This document shows, one piece after another, positions 10,701 through 17,816 of a stretch of 51,517 nt of DNA. The notes beneath the pieces were generated by a model. It was not told the DNA's origin. It did not search any database and was given only the letters and a program-made list of their open reading frames with translations. This DNA is from Chthoniobacterales bacterium. GTDB taxonomy: Bacteria > Verrucomicrobiota > Verrucomicrobiia > Chthoniobacterales > UBA6821. The first letter of the stretch is position 1. The number at the start of each line of letters is the position of its first letter. The position numbers and the translations under genes are program-made. Location of the stretch: positions 1 to 51,517 of the forward strand of contig JAIEQL010000004.1 of the NCBI GenBank assembly GCA_019747735.1. Reading direction: 5' to 3'.

Positions 10701-12384
10701 GAGAAAAAGCAGCATCTAAGGTCTTTTGCCTCTCTTTAAAATAGCCATAGGTTTTTTGAAAGTGCTGTAACTCTTCTTCCAGATTTTGTAAAAGGTCACT
10801 CTTATTAAAAAGATCTTGAATATTTTTTACTTCTTTCAAAATCTGCTCCCACTGAGCTTGGGTGCGAGTTCTAGTTTCGTGGCGGTTTTCTGCACCTGTT
10901 TTAAGGAGATTATTCCATTCCTCATGATCACTATTAGCCTCTTCTATCATTTTTTGGACTGGATGATAGCCTGAGCAAAATTGACTTAAAAAACTCAAGT
11001 CAGCATCCAGGGGTCCTTTGAGGTTGATCTTATCTTTTTTGCATTGATGAATGCGAACAGAAGCAACTTTAGCAATTTCATCAAGTTTGGCCTGAATGGT
11101 ATGATAATTAGCCAAGTTAATTTGATAAATATCGATACTATCAAGATACCAGCTTTCGTGTTGATTTTTTAGTTTCTCTTGGATCTTGACTCCCTCTTGG
11201 GTTGCCTCTTGTGCTTGCTGCAGAGTATTGCAAAAGTTGGTAATCAGCTCTTGATGCTTTTCAAGAGAAACTGTTTCGTTCGAGGCTTTCGGAGTAATTT
11301 TTTCAAAATAAGAAAATACTTCTCGAAGTTTTTTGGCACTCCAAGGAGCATGTTGCTTTTCCTCTTTAGGAAATTTTTTTCCGATCTCTTCTTGAGCATA
11401 TTTTTCTCTAAGGGCATTTTTTAGTGCTTTGAAAATCTCCTCATTTTCAGCAGCCACCTTTTTTTCATTGGCGTCTTTTGTTTCTAAGCTCTGCAGAGAA
11501 GCTATTTTCTCTTTTTTATTTTTAACAATGATGAAACGTTCTGATGTGGCATGGTTTTCAACAGCTTTTTGAAAATCTTCCAACGTTAAGGTGTACTCTT
11601 TTCTTTTGAGAGCTTGATGAGTGACTTCTTTTGAACTCATTTTCAAAAGAAAGTTTTTTTCATTTTCAGAAATATTCAACTCACTGAGTTCAGAGGCACG
11701 AACTGTATCATGAGAAAAATTTTGAAGAAATTGCTTCAGCTGCAGAAGCACTTTTCCAGAAGCTTCCACAAGCTCTCTGAGTTTTTTTAACCTTGGCTCG
11801 TTTTGTTGTTGTTCAATGAGTCCAGCGTTGTTGTTTCGCTCAAGAAGAGAGGACTGAGCTTCTTGATAACGCTCCGAACAATCAGACCATTTTTTAAAAA
11901 GGTCCTGTAACTTTCTTTGCTCTATGGCTGCGCCTTTCCCTGTCAAATCAGAAACAACCTCCCTAGCCTCTTGGATTCTTTCTTCCAGGGTGGTTAGATT
12001 AGAAAGATTTTCCTTTTCGCTTTCTTCATTAGCGTCATCTAATGGCGAGCTCAGTTGCAGAAAATCGCCATTCTCAACTGCGGAACTCGGGCTAGCAGCG
12101 ATGTCGGGAGGTTGTTGCAGAGTGCTCTCTTTGACCATCTCTTCGTTCTCAACAGATGCCTTAAACTCAGTCTCTGTGTTGTTGTCAGCTGCAGAATTGT
12201 TAATTTTTTCAGCAGCTTTTTTCTGGGCTTGGAACCATTGTTCGTTGCTGTTCCTTTCGAGAGTTTCTTTTGAATCACTCAACTCTTTATGCTCCTCTTT
12301 TTTTTCTTCACTACCCATCGCGTTGACCTCCAGTGGGAGGAGTGCAGGCCCGATCAGGAGCAAAAGAAGGAGAGGTTTTTTCAC
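7714..12384 (-). CDS. Giant secreted coiled-coil protein
   Basis: The protein has 1556 residues. A GTG start is followed by a clear signal peptide (MKKPLLLLLLIGPALLPL, cleavage near VNA-M). The mature protein is almost entirely Glu/Lys/Gln/Leu-rich with heptad patterns, so long coiled coils are expected. One less helical island around residues 920-1020 contains Trp, Asn and Gly. The tail is strongly basic (ends KKGRQKK). No enzymatic motif is visible. The VNAM cleavage region recurs in the 722-residue protein at 27.5 kb, which suggests a family of secreted helical proteins. It follows the amidase gene by 36 bases, so the two are probably one operon. Possible roles are an envelope spacer, an adhesin or a host-directed protein; none is demonstrated. 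Confidence 0.85.
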   Translation of the reverse strand: MKKPLLLLLLIGPALLPLEVNAMGSEEKKEEHKELSDSKETLERNSNEQWFQAQKKAAEKINNSAADNNTETEFKASVENEEMVKESTLQQPPDIAASPSSAVENGDFLQLSSPLDDANEESEKENLSNLTTLEERIQEAREVVSDLTGKGAAIEQRKLQDLFKKWSDCSERYQEAQSSLLERNNNAGLIEQQQNEPRLKKLRELVEASGKVLLQLKQFLQNFSHDTVRASELSELNISENEKNFLLKMSSKEVTHQALKRKEYTLTLEDFQKAVENHATSERFIIVKNKKEKIASLQSLETKDANEKKVAAENEEIFKALKNALREKYAQEEIGKKFPKEEKQHAPWSAKKLREVFSYFEKITPKASNETVSLEKHQELITNFCNTLQQAQEATQEGVKIQEKLKNQHESWYLDSIDIYQINLANYHTIQAKLDEIAKVASVRIHQCKKDKINLKGPLDADLSFLSQFCSGYHPVQKMIEEANSDHEEWNNLLKTGAENRHETRTRTQAQWEQILKEVKNIQDLFNKSDLLQNLEEELQHFQKTYGYFKERQKTLDAAFSQQQQLTDQCWEKVFLETDQLLSKLLSEKSGKLMQGISESSLKAKISFEKADRIAANCLEDKNTYFFQEEQQRSHSLKEMCLAWGKKLEKCKDEHKKLLKEKTSLQDFLTIGKKLKAAWEEIPYVTQNSILPFIETEEIVFKTEEEISRVEQKLTKKEEELSALERSIEATKTIQKAEAILTESTKIEWKPSDLVPKNNWANSTLYDAFVETRDQALRARKQALQSEETLLSQLTQAQQNYNQLEKLLSHSSTLPAEQIATFTKNLGEAWNKANQEANKSRKLWDKAREAILTAKEKKISWAKNLLRLAGSATGDFSLGEATKRDAELLGKLWIGLEAAPWSKSSETINFPDDVSETSSLKEENIDGFLSNDQLRRFRTLSYKPNFKKYQVNFERRSSHDKTWQGNEQNGSIAWGNGHLTIINPHIEDREENAMSLKFATLKPVDWSEEVYQEKETLLKMNIEGLLLKGRKEQERLKEIQNHIEISLYDKREEEVRRLSQEKRIIETELLTIIKEAKEACQEGLDMAPKDKKEWWNLRFERIELELESDDKNLQYWEKILTSKEKRDSIQNNRIKESKAAYDLVPEREIPLRDFWKTKIKKLEQETKHQRAQECYGDSKIKYIKMEHCINEFLKQPLDSNNISLETVLQKIEAAKLALDRTVKECQHLLTNELDAPEMMISFWKRASATCEEEKRRLTLLKQYFEDKNREREIGIMIQKAKETLPQHEDPALTSKVTAAIAAKREEQLADWEKLLQLYHQEYKSLTTLEENSWRNHSIWWEQQAESIGLRRNEIIIEQLRSKLEQISSEAKVPCAQANSLPFSLAGISLWQQALQKNRALNDAARNLEWEAIRQLQLKANGSLPCNELQEQKLKAVLEKSLTTKKYCTLQKGVLQTHEATSRAVNSHSVSNGNEKELFERALGICEQAIEELNAATNHLSHDPEWSPWLQETLSVLQEKKKMCSDQLESIQKKVKDSAKERLHDKLQEQKKGRQKK

Positions 12385-12420
12385 AAACTGTTTTTTATGG
12401 AAAAAATTAAAATATTCGAG

Positions 12421-13395
12421 TTAATTTCTCCCAAAAACGTGATGCAGCCATGCGTAAGGAAAATGAGTGCCTGGGCAATCGGTTGGTCGTGGATTAATTT
12501 CTTTATGCGCATAAACAGTCGCATGATGACCTTGTGTCGTTCCGACACGTTGACGTAAATAAGCAATTAATTCATTGAGGGCTCCCAGTTGCGCTTTGGT
12601 GGGTTGGGTCTGGTTGTAATCACCCACCAGGCAAATCCCGAGTGAAATATCGTTGAGATAATCACTGGCTACATGCCCACCGTTAAGCTGTGCGCTCCAG
12701 CGGTGACCCACTTCGATTTCTCCATTTCCAGAAGAGACTCCATTGCCAATTACGAAATGATAAGCCAGTCCATTGACCATTTTGCGGACACGCCGGTGGT
12801 AGATATCAAAAATGCGAGCATTTCCCCCTCGAGTGCCGCTATTGTGCACGACGATATATTTCCAACGACCATGGCGTACGGGGGCGCGATCAATGGCACG
12901 ACGTACTGAGTAGGAAAGATAGTGGTAAGAGGAATGATGATCCCCAAAAAGCCAACTCCATCCATGGGAAGGGGGAGGCGTTGGGGTGGGCTCAGGAGCT
13001 TGCTCTTGGAGGATTCCTGATTTTTCAATCGTAATGACAGCGTTTGTATTTTTTTCCTGAGCCGTATGAGGCGTCATTGGAATGACGATATTGTGCTGTG
13101 CTGGAGAGTGTGTTAGGTGATGAGTGGGTGTAGTAGCTGATGAAATGGGCGTGACAGTATGATGAGAGTAGGAGGCTGTGTGGCTAGGGTGCTTCTTTTT
13201 TTTGGAAGAGTGGTTTGGCGAGGAGCTGGAATTATGCTTTTTGGAAGTTGCATGTCCTGTGGTTGTTTTTTTTGTTTTAAGAAAAAGAGCTTGTTTTTGG
13301 GCGCTGGTAAGCTCTGCGTGAGCGAAAACAAGACCTCCGGAAAGTAGGAGCAAACAAAGAAAAAACTTCCCTAGTTTTAAACAGTGATGAGTCAT
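12421..13395 (-). CDS. N-acetylmuramoyl-L-alanine amidase (Amidase_2), exported
   Basis: The enzyme cleaves the bond between MurNAc and L-Ala in peptidoglycan. Residues 1-27 are a signal peptide. Residues about 40-165 form a low-complexity linker rich in His, Ser, Thr and Pro. The catalytic domain runs from about 175 to 320. Expected zinc ligands are His184 (VVHNSGT), His297 (YAHKEI) and Cys307 (PTDCPG). The His-rich linker is unusual and might bind metal or cross the envelope. It is the first gene of a probable operon with the coiled-coil protein, which would link cell-wall opening to export or anchoring of that protein. Confidence 0.88.
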   Translation of the reverse strand: MTHHCLKLGKFFLCLLLLSGGLVFAHAELTSAQKQALFLKTKKTTTGHATSKKHNSSSSPNHSSKKKKHPSHTASYSHHTVTPISSATTPTHHLTHSPAQHNIVIPMTPHTAQEKNTNAVITIEKSGILQEQAPEPTPTPPPSHGWSWLFGDHHSSYHYLSYSVRRAIDRAPVRHGRWKYIVVHNSGTRGGNARIFDIYHRRVRKMVNGLAYHFVIGNGVSSGNGEIEVGHRWSAQLNGGHVASDYLNDISLGICLVGDYNQTQPTKAQLGALNELIAYLRQRVGTTQGHHATVYAHKEINPRPTDCPGTHFPYAWLHHVFGRN

Positions 13396-13428
13396 GAAAT
13401 TAAGTTTTCATTAGGTGCTTTACCGATT

Positions 13429-13575
13429 TTTAGAGCATATTAAAAAATTCTGTAGCCGCTCATTGCGTCGTCGCTTCGGTGCTCGCTCCATCGAGTATTG
13501 GCTATACACTCCCTCGCTGTGCTCCTCAGCTCCTGGCACTGCATCGACTACAAAAATTTTTAATGATGCTCTAAA
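13429..13575. repeat. Divergent element: family A core with family E ends
   Basis: The ends are inverted repeats of about 26 bp, starting TTTAGAGCAT, with GTAG at their inner edge. The core aligns by eye, in reverse orientation, with family A: shared words include CGTCGCT, GTGCTCGC, CGAGTAT, TATACACT and GCTCCTGG. The termini match the element at 405-901, not family A. A further copy of the E end (ATTTAAAATGCTCT) follows at about 13588-13601. The rest of 13576-13712 holds no gene I can support. Confidence 0.75.
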
Positions 13576-13712
13576 GTGGCTGTAGTTTTATTTAAAATGC
13601 TCTCAATAAAGCGAAGCCTAGATAACTCAAACTCAAACTGCAAACACTCAAACCTGGGAAGCAGCTTTCTTTACACTCAACAGTTCTCTTTTTTAACTTG
13701 ATGGCAGTTCTT

Positions 13713-13855
13713 AGAGGGTTTCTTGAAAATGAATAAAATTGATGCAGTACCAGGAGCGAAGCGCACAGACCCCCAGTGTATATGGACATACTCGAGGACG
13801 CGAGCACTGGAGCGACGCCGCAATGCGCAATTTTAGTCTTTTCAAGACACCCTCT
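13713..13855 (+). repeat. Complete family A inverted-repeat element
   Basis: This 143-bp copy is nearly identical to 263-405 and 35975-36117. It has the 17-bp inverted termini with one mismatch in the left one. It is bordered on both sides by TTA, overlapping the terminal base, which may be a short target duplication. The right end runs 14 bases into truA. Confidence 0.92.
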
Positions 13856-14600
13856 TATACCGAACCTTCACCAAGTAAAGTCCATCAGCAGGGGCCGTCC
13901 GGGGAGTTTTAGAGCGAGCGGCAGAGTGCAAGCGGTTGAGAAATTCGTCGCTGCTGCTTTTGCCTCGAGCAGCATGCACCATCGATCCAACTAACATACG
14001 GACCATGTGATAAAGAAATCCGCTTCCTTGAAAAGTAAGACGAATTTCTTTTCCTCGCTGAGAAACCCTCACAGCATCGAGTGTGCGTACTGTGTTCTGG
14101 CGAGCAGCTCCTGAGCGAGCTGTGAAGCCACGAAAGTCATGTGCTCCAACAATGGTTGCAGCGAGTTTTTTAAGAATACCTACATCAAGCGGTCCATAAA
14201 CATGCCACACGCGCTGATGCAACAAAGGTGGAAGAACCTCATCATTCCAGAGGAGATAGCGATAGGTTTTTTGATGAGGAGTAAAACGAGCATGAAAATC
14301 TTGACTGACTGATTCTATTTTTAGCAGGCGGCAAGAAGAAGGAAGGGCCGCATTTAAGGCTATAAGCCATTTTTGAGGCGATTTTATTTTTTTGTGATCA
14401 CTCTCAAGATCGATATGAGCGCATTGTGCTAAAGCATGAACGCCTGCATCGGTACGTCCTGCTCCATGAACAATAAGGTCTTTTTTTGTGATGGAGTAAA
14501 ACGCTTTTTCTAAAAAATCCTGAACAGTATTGCCATGGGATTGGCTTTGCCAGCCGGCAAAATGGGAACCATTGTAAGCGAGGGTTAACTTTAAGCGCAT
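13842..14600 (-). CDS. truA: tRNA pseudouridine(38-40) synthase
   Basis: TruA isomerises uridines 38-40 in the tRNA anticodon arm. The 252-residue length is normal. The catalytic motif GRTDAGVHAL carries Asp51. RYLLWND and GFLYHMVRMLVGSM are further family segments. The last codons (Lys-Arg-Val-Ser-stop) are read from the terminal inverted repeat of the adjoining family A element, so the stop codon belongs to the repeat. The original end of the gene was probably replaced, with only a few residues changed. Confidence 0.95.
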   Translation of the reverse strand: MRLKLTLAYNGSHFAGWQSQSHGNTVQDFLEKAFYSITKKDLIVHGAGRTDAGVHALAQCAHIDLESDHKKIKSPQKWLIALNAALPSSCRLLKIESVSQDFHARFTPHQKTYRYLLWNDEVLPPLLHQRVWHVYGPLDVGILKKLAATIVGAHDFRGFTARSGAARQNTVRTLDAVRVSQRGKEIRLTFQGSGFLYHMVRMLVGSMVHAARGKSSSDEFLNRLHSAARSKTPRTAPADGLYLVKVRYKRVS

Positions 14601-14712
14601 CTTAAAGAGTTGAAGTTAAAGTGAATTCTTCGCCACACCAAGCGCGCTATTGTCATAAATTGTATACGAACCTTCTTACGGAATTTTCATTTTTTATTCT
14701 TTAGCCCTTGGC

Positions 14713-15162
14713 CTAATTTTCTTCGACTTCAACTGGCATTATTGACCCACCCAACAACGCCCCCGAATCCATCCAGCTTTGTAAAATCTCTTGCGCAGCG
14801 ACTTGGTCAATAATAGCACGATGTGCTTTGGTTTTAAGACCTGCTTGGTGAAGGCTGCGAGTGGCAGCAGCAGTTGTGAGGCGCTCGTCCCAAAGGAGTA
14901 CTTTTATTTTTGTGAGAGCTTCCACTTTCTTTGAAAATTCTCGGCAGTGTGCGGCTGCAGGTCCATAGGTTCCATTCATGTTACGTGGCAATCCAATGAC
15001 AATGACGCTCACAGCATGTTGTTCTGCGAGCATGGCAATCTCTTGAGGGCTTTGTGGTGAGGTGAGCAGTGTTTGTAGGGGTTGGGCCATCCAACCAAGT
15101 TCATCACTGAGTGCCACGCCAATGCGTTTCGACCCGACATCAATTCCAAGAGAACGTTTCAT
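14713..15162 (-). CDS. ruvX: Holliday junction resolvase-like RNase, YqgF/RuvX
   Basis: The 149-residue protein has an RNase H-like fold and is known as a putative resolvase acting in 16S rRNA 5' maturation. Visible motifs are GIDVGSKRIGVALSD with the first catalytic Asp, GLPRNMNGTYGPAA, and WDERLTTAAA with the acidic DE pair. It lies upstream of truA on the same strand with a gap of about 110 bases. Confidence 0.93.
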   Translation of the reverse strand: MKRSLGIDVGSKRIGVALSDELGWMAQPLQTLLTSPQSPQEIAMLAEQHAVSVIVIGLPRNMNGTYGPAAAHCREFSKKVEALTKIKVLLWDERLTTAAATRSLHQAGLKTKAHRAIIDQVAAQEILQSWMDSGALLGGSIMPVEVEEN

Positions 15163-15179
15163 AAAGAAAAAACTATATA

Positions 15180-15332
15180 CTCATCACGAATGAAAATTAA
15201 GAATTTTTACTGGTTCTTTTTGGCGCTAGTAACTCTTTCGGAGCGTTCTGTTACCTCGGTAGCGGCACGCTCTGACGTCTGGATAGCCTCAAAAATTCCT
15301 GTGTAAAAAAACTAATTTTCATTCGTGATGAG
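15180..15332. mobile_element. MITE-like element with 20-bp inverted ends (family D)
   Basis: The element is 153 bp and is bounded by CTCATCACGAATGAAAATTA and its exact complement at 15313-15332. A second copy with a longer interior lies at 42055-42230. Both share ACTGGTTCTTTTTGGCG after the left end and AAAAATTCCTG before the right end. It encodes nothing. The left end reads ATG-AAA-ATT-AAG, which matches the start of the PIG-L gene at 35006. Confidence 0.88.
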
Positions 15333-15392
15333 CATAGTTGATTGATCTTAGTTTTAAAAAAGAATAGTTTGGCAATATTCTTTTAAAAAATT

Positions 15393-15692
15393 ATGTCACA
15401 ACTTTCTCTTTCTCAATTTTCAGAAAATCTTCCTGTTAGTGGAACTATTGCTGTTACTCAAGCTGCGGCTGGATGTGGCCTAGGGCTTCTCATTGCTGAT
15501 AAAATGAGCAAGCGCGCACGTCGTCGTACTTCCCTTTTTCTTTTGGCAGCGGGGGTGATGGTTATGGTTCCTGTGATGGCTAGTTTTATTAGTCGCATTC
15601 GCAATCGTCCCCATTCTAAAAGCCGTGCTCATCGGCAACTCGAGTCGATTCGAAGCGGAGCCGATTATTCGGAAGAAGAATCGTTTATCTAA
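15393..15692 (+). CDS. Small membrane protein, unknown
   Basis: This 99-residue protein has two predicted membrane segments (about residues 17-38 and 47-66) separated by a basic loop, KMSKRARRRT, followed by a basic then acidic tail. No family is recognised. It starts 60 bases after the MITE at 15332 and ends 5 bases before a long inverted repeat. The short length leaves some doubt, but the membrane pattern supports a real gene. Confidence 0.55.
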   Translation: MSQLSLSQFSENLPVSGTIAVTQAAAGCGLGLLIADKMSKRARRRTSLFLLAAGVMVMVPVMASFISRIRNRPHSKSRAHRQLESIRSGADYSEEESFI

Positions 15693-15697
15693 CAACT

Positions 15698-15760
15698 TGG
15701 GTCAAAATAGGGGGCAGGGTTCGAATATGGACAAAATTACTTACCCTATTTTGACCCCAA
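15698..15760. repeat. Long inverted repeat between small membrane gene and Nudix gene
   Basis: The arms TTGGGTCAAAATAGGG (15698-15713) and its complement (15744-15760, one extra base) could form a stem of about 16 bp around a 30-base loop. A related stretch in the opposite direction lies at 16480-16507, so related words flank the Nudix gene. No T run follows, so it is a poor intrinsic terminator. Confidence 0.7.
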
Positions 15761-15764
15761 TTTC

Positions 15765-16298
15765 GTGGTGAACAAAGAATTTTGGAAAAACTGGAAACCA
15801 ACAGCCCGTACCTGCCTCTGTTTTGTTTTGCGTGGAGAAGAGGTGTTACTCATTCGAAAAAAACGGGGAAGCGGAGCGGGAATGGTTAATGCCCCTGGAG
15901 GGCATCTAGAATCTGGCGAGTCAGCTCAGGAAGCAGCACTTCGTGAAGTGGAAGAGGAAGTAAGGGTGAGTCCTTACGGTCTGCAAGAAATGGGAGAGTT
16001 GTCGTTTCAATTTGTTGAGCGAGGAAAAAGTTTGTCTTCATTAAACGCAGAGAACCTCTCTGAAGCCATGCACTGTGTCGTTTTTACCGCTGCTGGATAC
16101 CACGGAGAGCCTCAAGAAACAGAGGAGGCAGTTCCTTTTTGGTGCCATCACTCCCAAATTCCTTATCACGAGATGTGGGAGGACGATCAAGAGTGGATTC
16201 CAGGAATGCTGCAGGGAAAAAAATTTGCTGGTTATTATTTTTTTGACCAAGAGAAGATGCTTGCGGGATCTTTGGATTGGAAGAATGTTGGTGAGTAA
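15765..16298 (+). CDS. Nudix hydrolase, MTH1/MutT-like 8-oxo-dGTP diphosphatase
   Basis: This 177-residue enzyme probably sanitises oxidised nucleotides. The Nudix box lies at GGHLESGESAQEAALREVEE, with Arg where the last Gly is usual. After it, the stretch IPYHEMWEDD...W and the GYYFFD segment match the MTH1-type substrate region (PF..MW.DD.YW). The start is GTG (GTG-GTG), the only plausible start after the inverted repeat. It stands alone. Confidence 0.85.
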   Translation: MVNKEFWKNWKPTARTCLCFVLRGEEVLLIRKKRGSGAGMVNAPGGHLESGESAQEAALREVEEEVRVSPYGLQEMGELSFQFVERGKSLSSLNAENLSEAMHCVVFTAAGYHGEPQETEEAVPFWCHHSQIPYHEMWEDDQEWIPGMLQGKKFAGYYFFDQEKMLAGSLDWKNVGE

Positions 16299-16720
16299 AT
16301 TGCAACCAATGCATTTTTTAAAAAAAGAGATTTCAACATAACGGACTAACATTTTCTTATTTGGATTCTGCTGGTAATATGGAAATTCTTATTGCACTTA
16401 ATTCAGATTGGATAGAGGAATCTATATTCGTGCCACTTGCTGGAAGTTTGCGCTCAAGCGCTAATTCCATTTGAAAAATCAATAATCAAACCCTGACCCC
16501 TATTTTGCTTTCGTTCATATTCATATTGCTGCAAAGACACCTAAACTTCTTATTTTAGATGAAGTGACTAATAATCTCGATTTAGAAACGAGACATCATG
16601 TCATTACTATTCCTAAAGATTATCGAAGAGCAATGATCCTCATTGCCTAGGATGAGAATTTTCTTAATGAGATTGGGGTTGAAGGCTCCTATCATGTTTT
16701 GAAGTGGTTTTAATTTTTTT
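16299..16720 (+). pseudogene. Relic of ABC-F type ATPase in a decayed intergenic stretch
   Basis: From about 16504 to 16713 the forward strand reads AKTPKLLILDEVTNNLDLET, then KDYRRAMILIA, an in-frame TAG at 16648, then DENFLNEIGVEGSYHVLKWF and a stop. This is the Walker B, D-loop and end of an ABC-F ATPase (normally LLDEPTNNLD, with SHDENFL). The Pro is lost, the switch His region is broken by the stop, and no Walker A or signature is present. Upstream, 16355-16474 reads SYLDSAGNMEIL and ends in a stop. It might be a fragment of another gene, perhaps a SAM-hydrolase C-terminus, but this is too weak to call. Confidence 0.7.
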
Positions 16721-17710
16721 ATGAACAATCCTATTCTTAAAAATCACTGGGAACGTTTTAAAGATTATGTGATCTTGGAAAAAAAAGCCGTTGCAACACT
16801 TGTTGCTCCTTATTCTTCTGAGCCCCTTGAGGCTTTCGTATTGCTCTCCCAGGGATGTGCCAACACCAACTACAAAGTGACTTTTAAGAATGGCAAAGCT
16901 CCTATAGTGCTGCGTTTTTACACTCGAGAAAAATCTTCTATTCTGCGCGAAGGTGCATTGCATCGTTGGGTTCGGGAAGAAAAAATACCCATTCCTGAAA
17001 TTTACCATGAAGATTCAAGCTGCACGTTGATCGATCATCCCTATGCCATTATGGAATGGGTAGAAGGTGAGTTGATGCGCGATGTGATTCTCTCCGGGGA
17101 GGAGACTGCCATTCATGAATGTGCCTTCAATGCAGGAAAATATCTCAATTTTTTGAGAGCGATCACTTTTCCTCAAGGTGGTTTTTTTCAAAAAAATTTA
17201 GTTGTTAGGCCATTTCATGAGTCTGAAAAATATAAGCCCTATATTTTTAGTTTGCTTCAAGATTCTCTTGTTCAAAAGAGCCTAGGAAATAAACTGCATC
17301 AAGCTATTTCAAAATGGATTGAGCTCTATAGTGACTTGCTTCCTAGGGAGCGAGAGGCGAACCTAACCCATGGTGATTTTGATCCAGCCAATATGTTGGT
17401 GAAAAAAATAAATGGGCAATGGAAAGTTGCTTCCATTTTAGATTGGGAGTTTTCTTTTGTCGGAACTTATTTTGTAGATATGGGGATGTTCTTGCGTTAT
17501 GCGCACAAATTGCCTTCATGTTACGAAGAAGGATTTGTCAGAGGCATTGAGGCAGGAGGAAAAAAACTTCTCTCCACATGGAGGTTAAAAACAAAGCTCA
17601 TTGATCTGCTTAGCCTATTACGATTACTTCAATCTCATCCACGAGAGTCTCGTCCTAACCTCCATAGTGATGTGGTCTCTTTGATTGCGCACACTGTGAC
17701 GCTTGGATGA
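16721..17710 (+). CDS. Phosphotransferase of the APH/choline kinase fold
   Basis: This 329-residue kinase-like protein has the Brenner motif HGDFDPANMLV (catalytic Asp) and the metal-binding segment LDWEFSFVGTYFVDMG. The N-lobe contains CANTNYKV and PIVLRFYTRE, with the ATP-binding Arg/Lys. The substrate is unknown; members phosphorylate aminoglycosides, homoserine, choline or other alcohols. Nothing nearby points to antibiotic resistance. It begins 7 bases after the ABC-F relic. Confidence 0.85.
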   Translation: MNNPILKNHWERFKDYVILEKKAVATLVAPYSSEPLEAFVLLSQGCANTNYKVTFKNGKAPIVLRFYTREKSSILREGALHRWVREEKIPIPEIYHEDSSCTLIDHPYAIMEWVEGELMRDVILSGEETAIHECAFNAGKYLNFLRAITFPQGGFFQKNLVVRPFHESEKYKPYIFSLLQDSLVQKSLGNKLHQAISKWIELYSDLLPREREANLTHGDFDPANMLVKKINGQWKVASILDWEFSFVGTYFVDMGMFLRYAHKLPSCYEEGFVRGIEAGGKKLLSTWRLKTKLIDLLSLLRLLQSHPRESRPNLHSDVVSLIAHTVTLG

Positions 17711-17816
17711 TTATCCTGAAAACGTGAGTGAGAAATTTTACTTCGCTGAAATTTCTGCAGCAGCATTGCTATTGACAACAAAGAAACTCTTTTTGACCAA
17801 CAAGAAAATTGGCTAA

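Noticed and set aside
16355..16474. Short frame reading SYLDSAGNMEIL, like the end of a SAM-hydrolase-type protein
   Set aside because: Only about 39 codons with weak resemblance and no start. It is mentioned with the ABC-F relic but not called.
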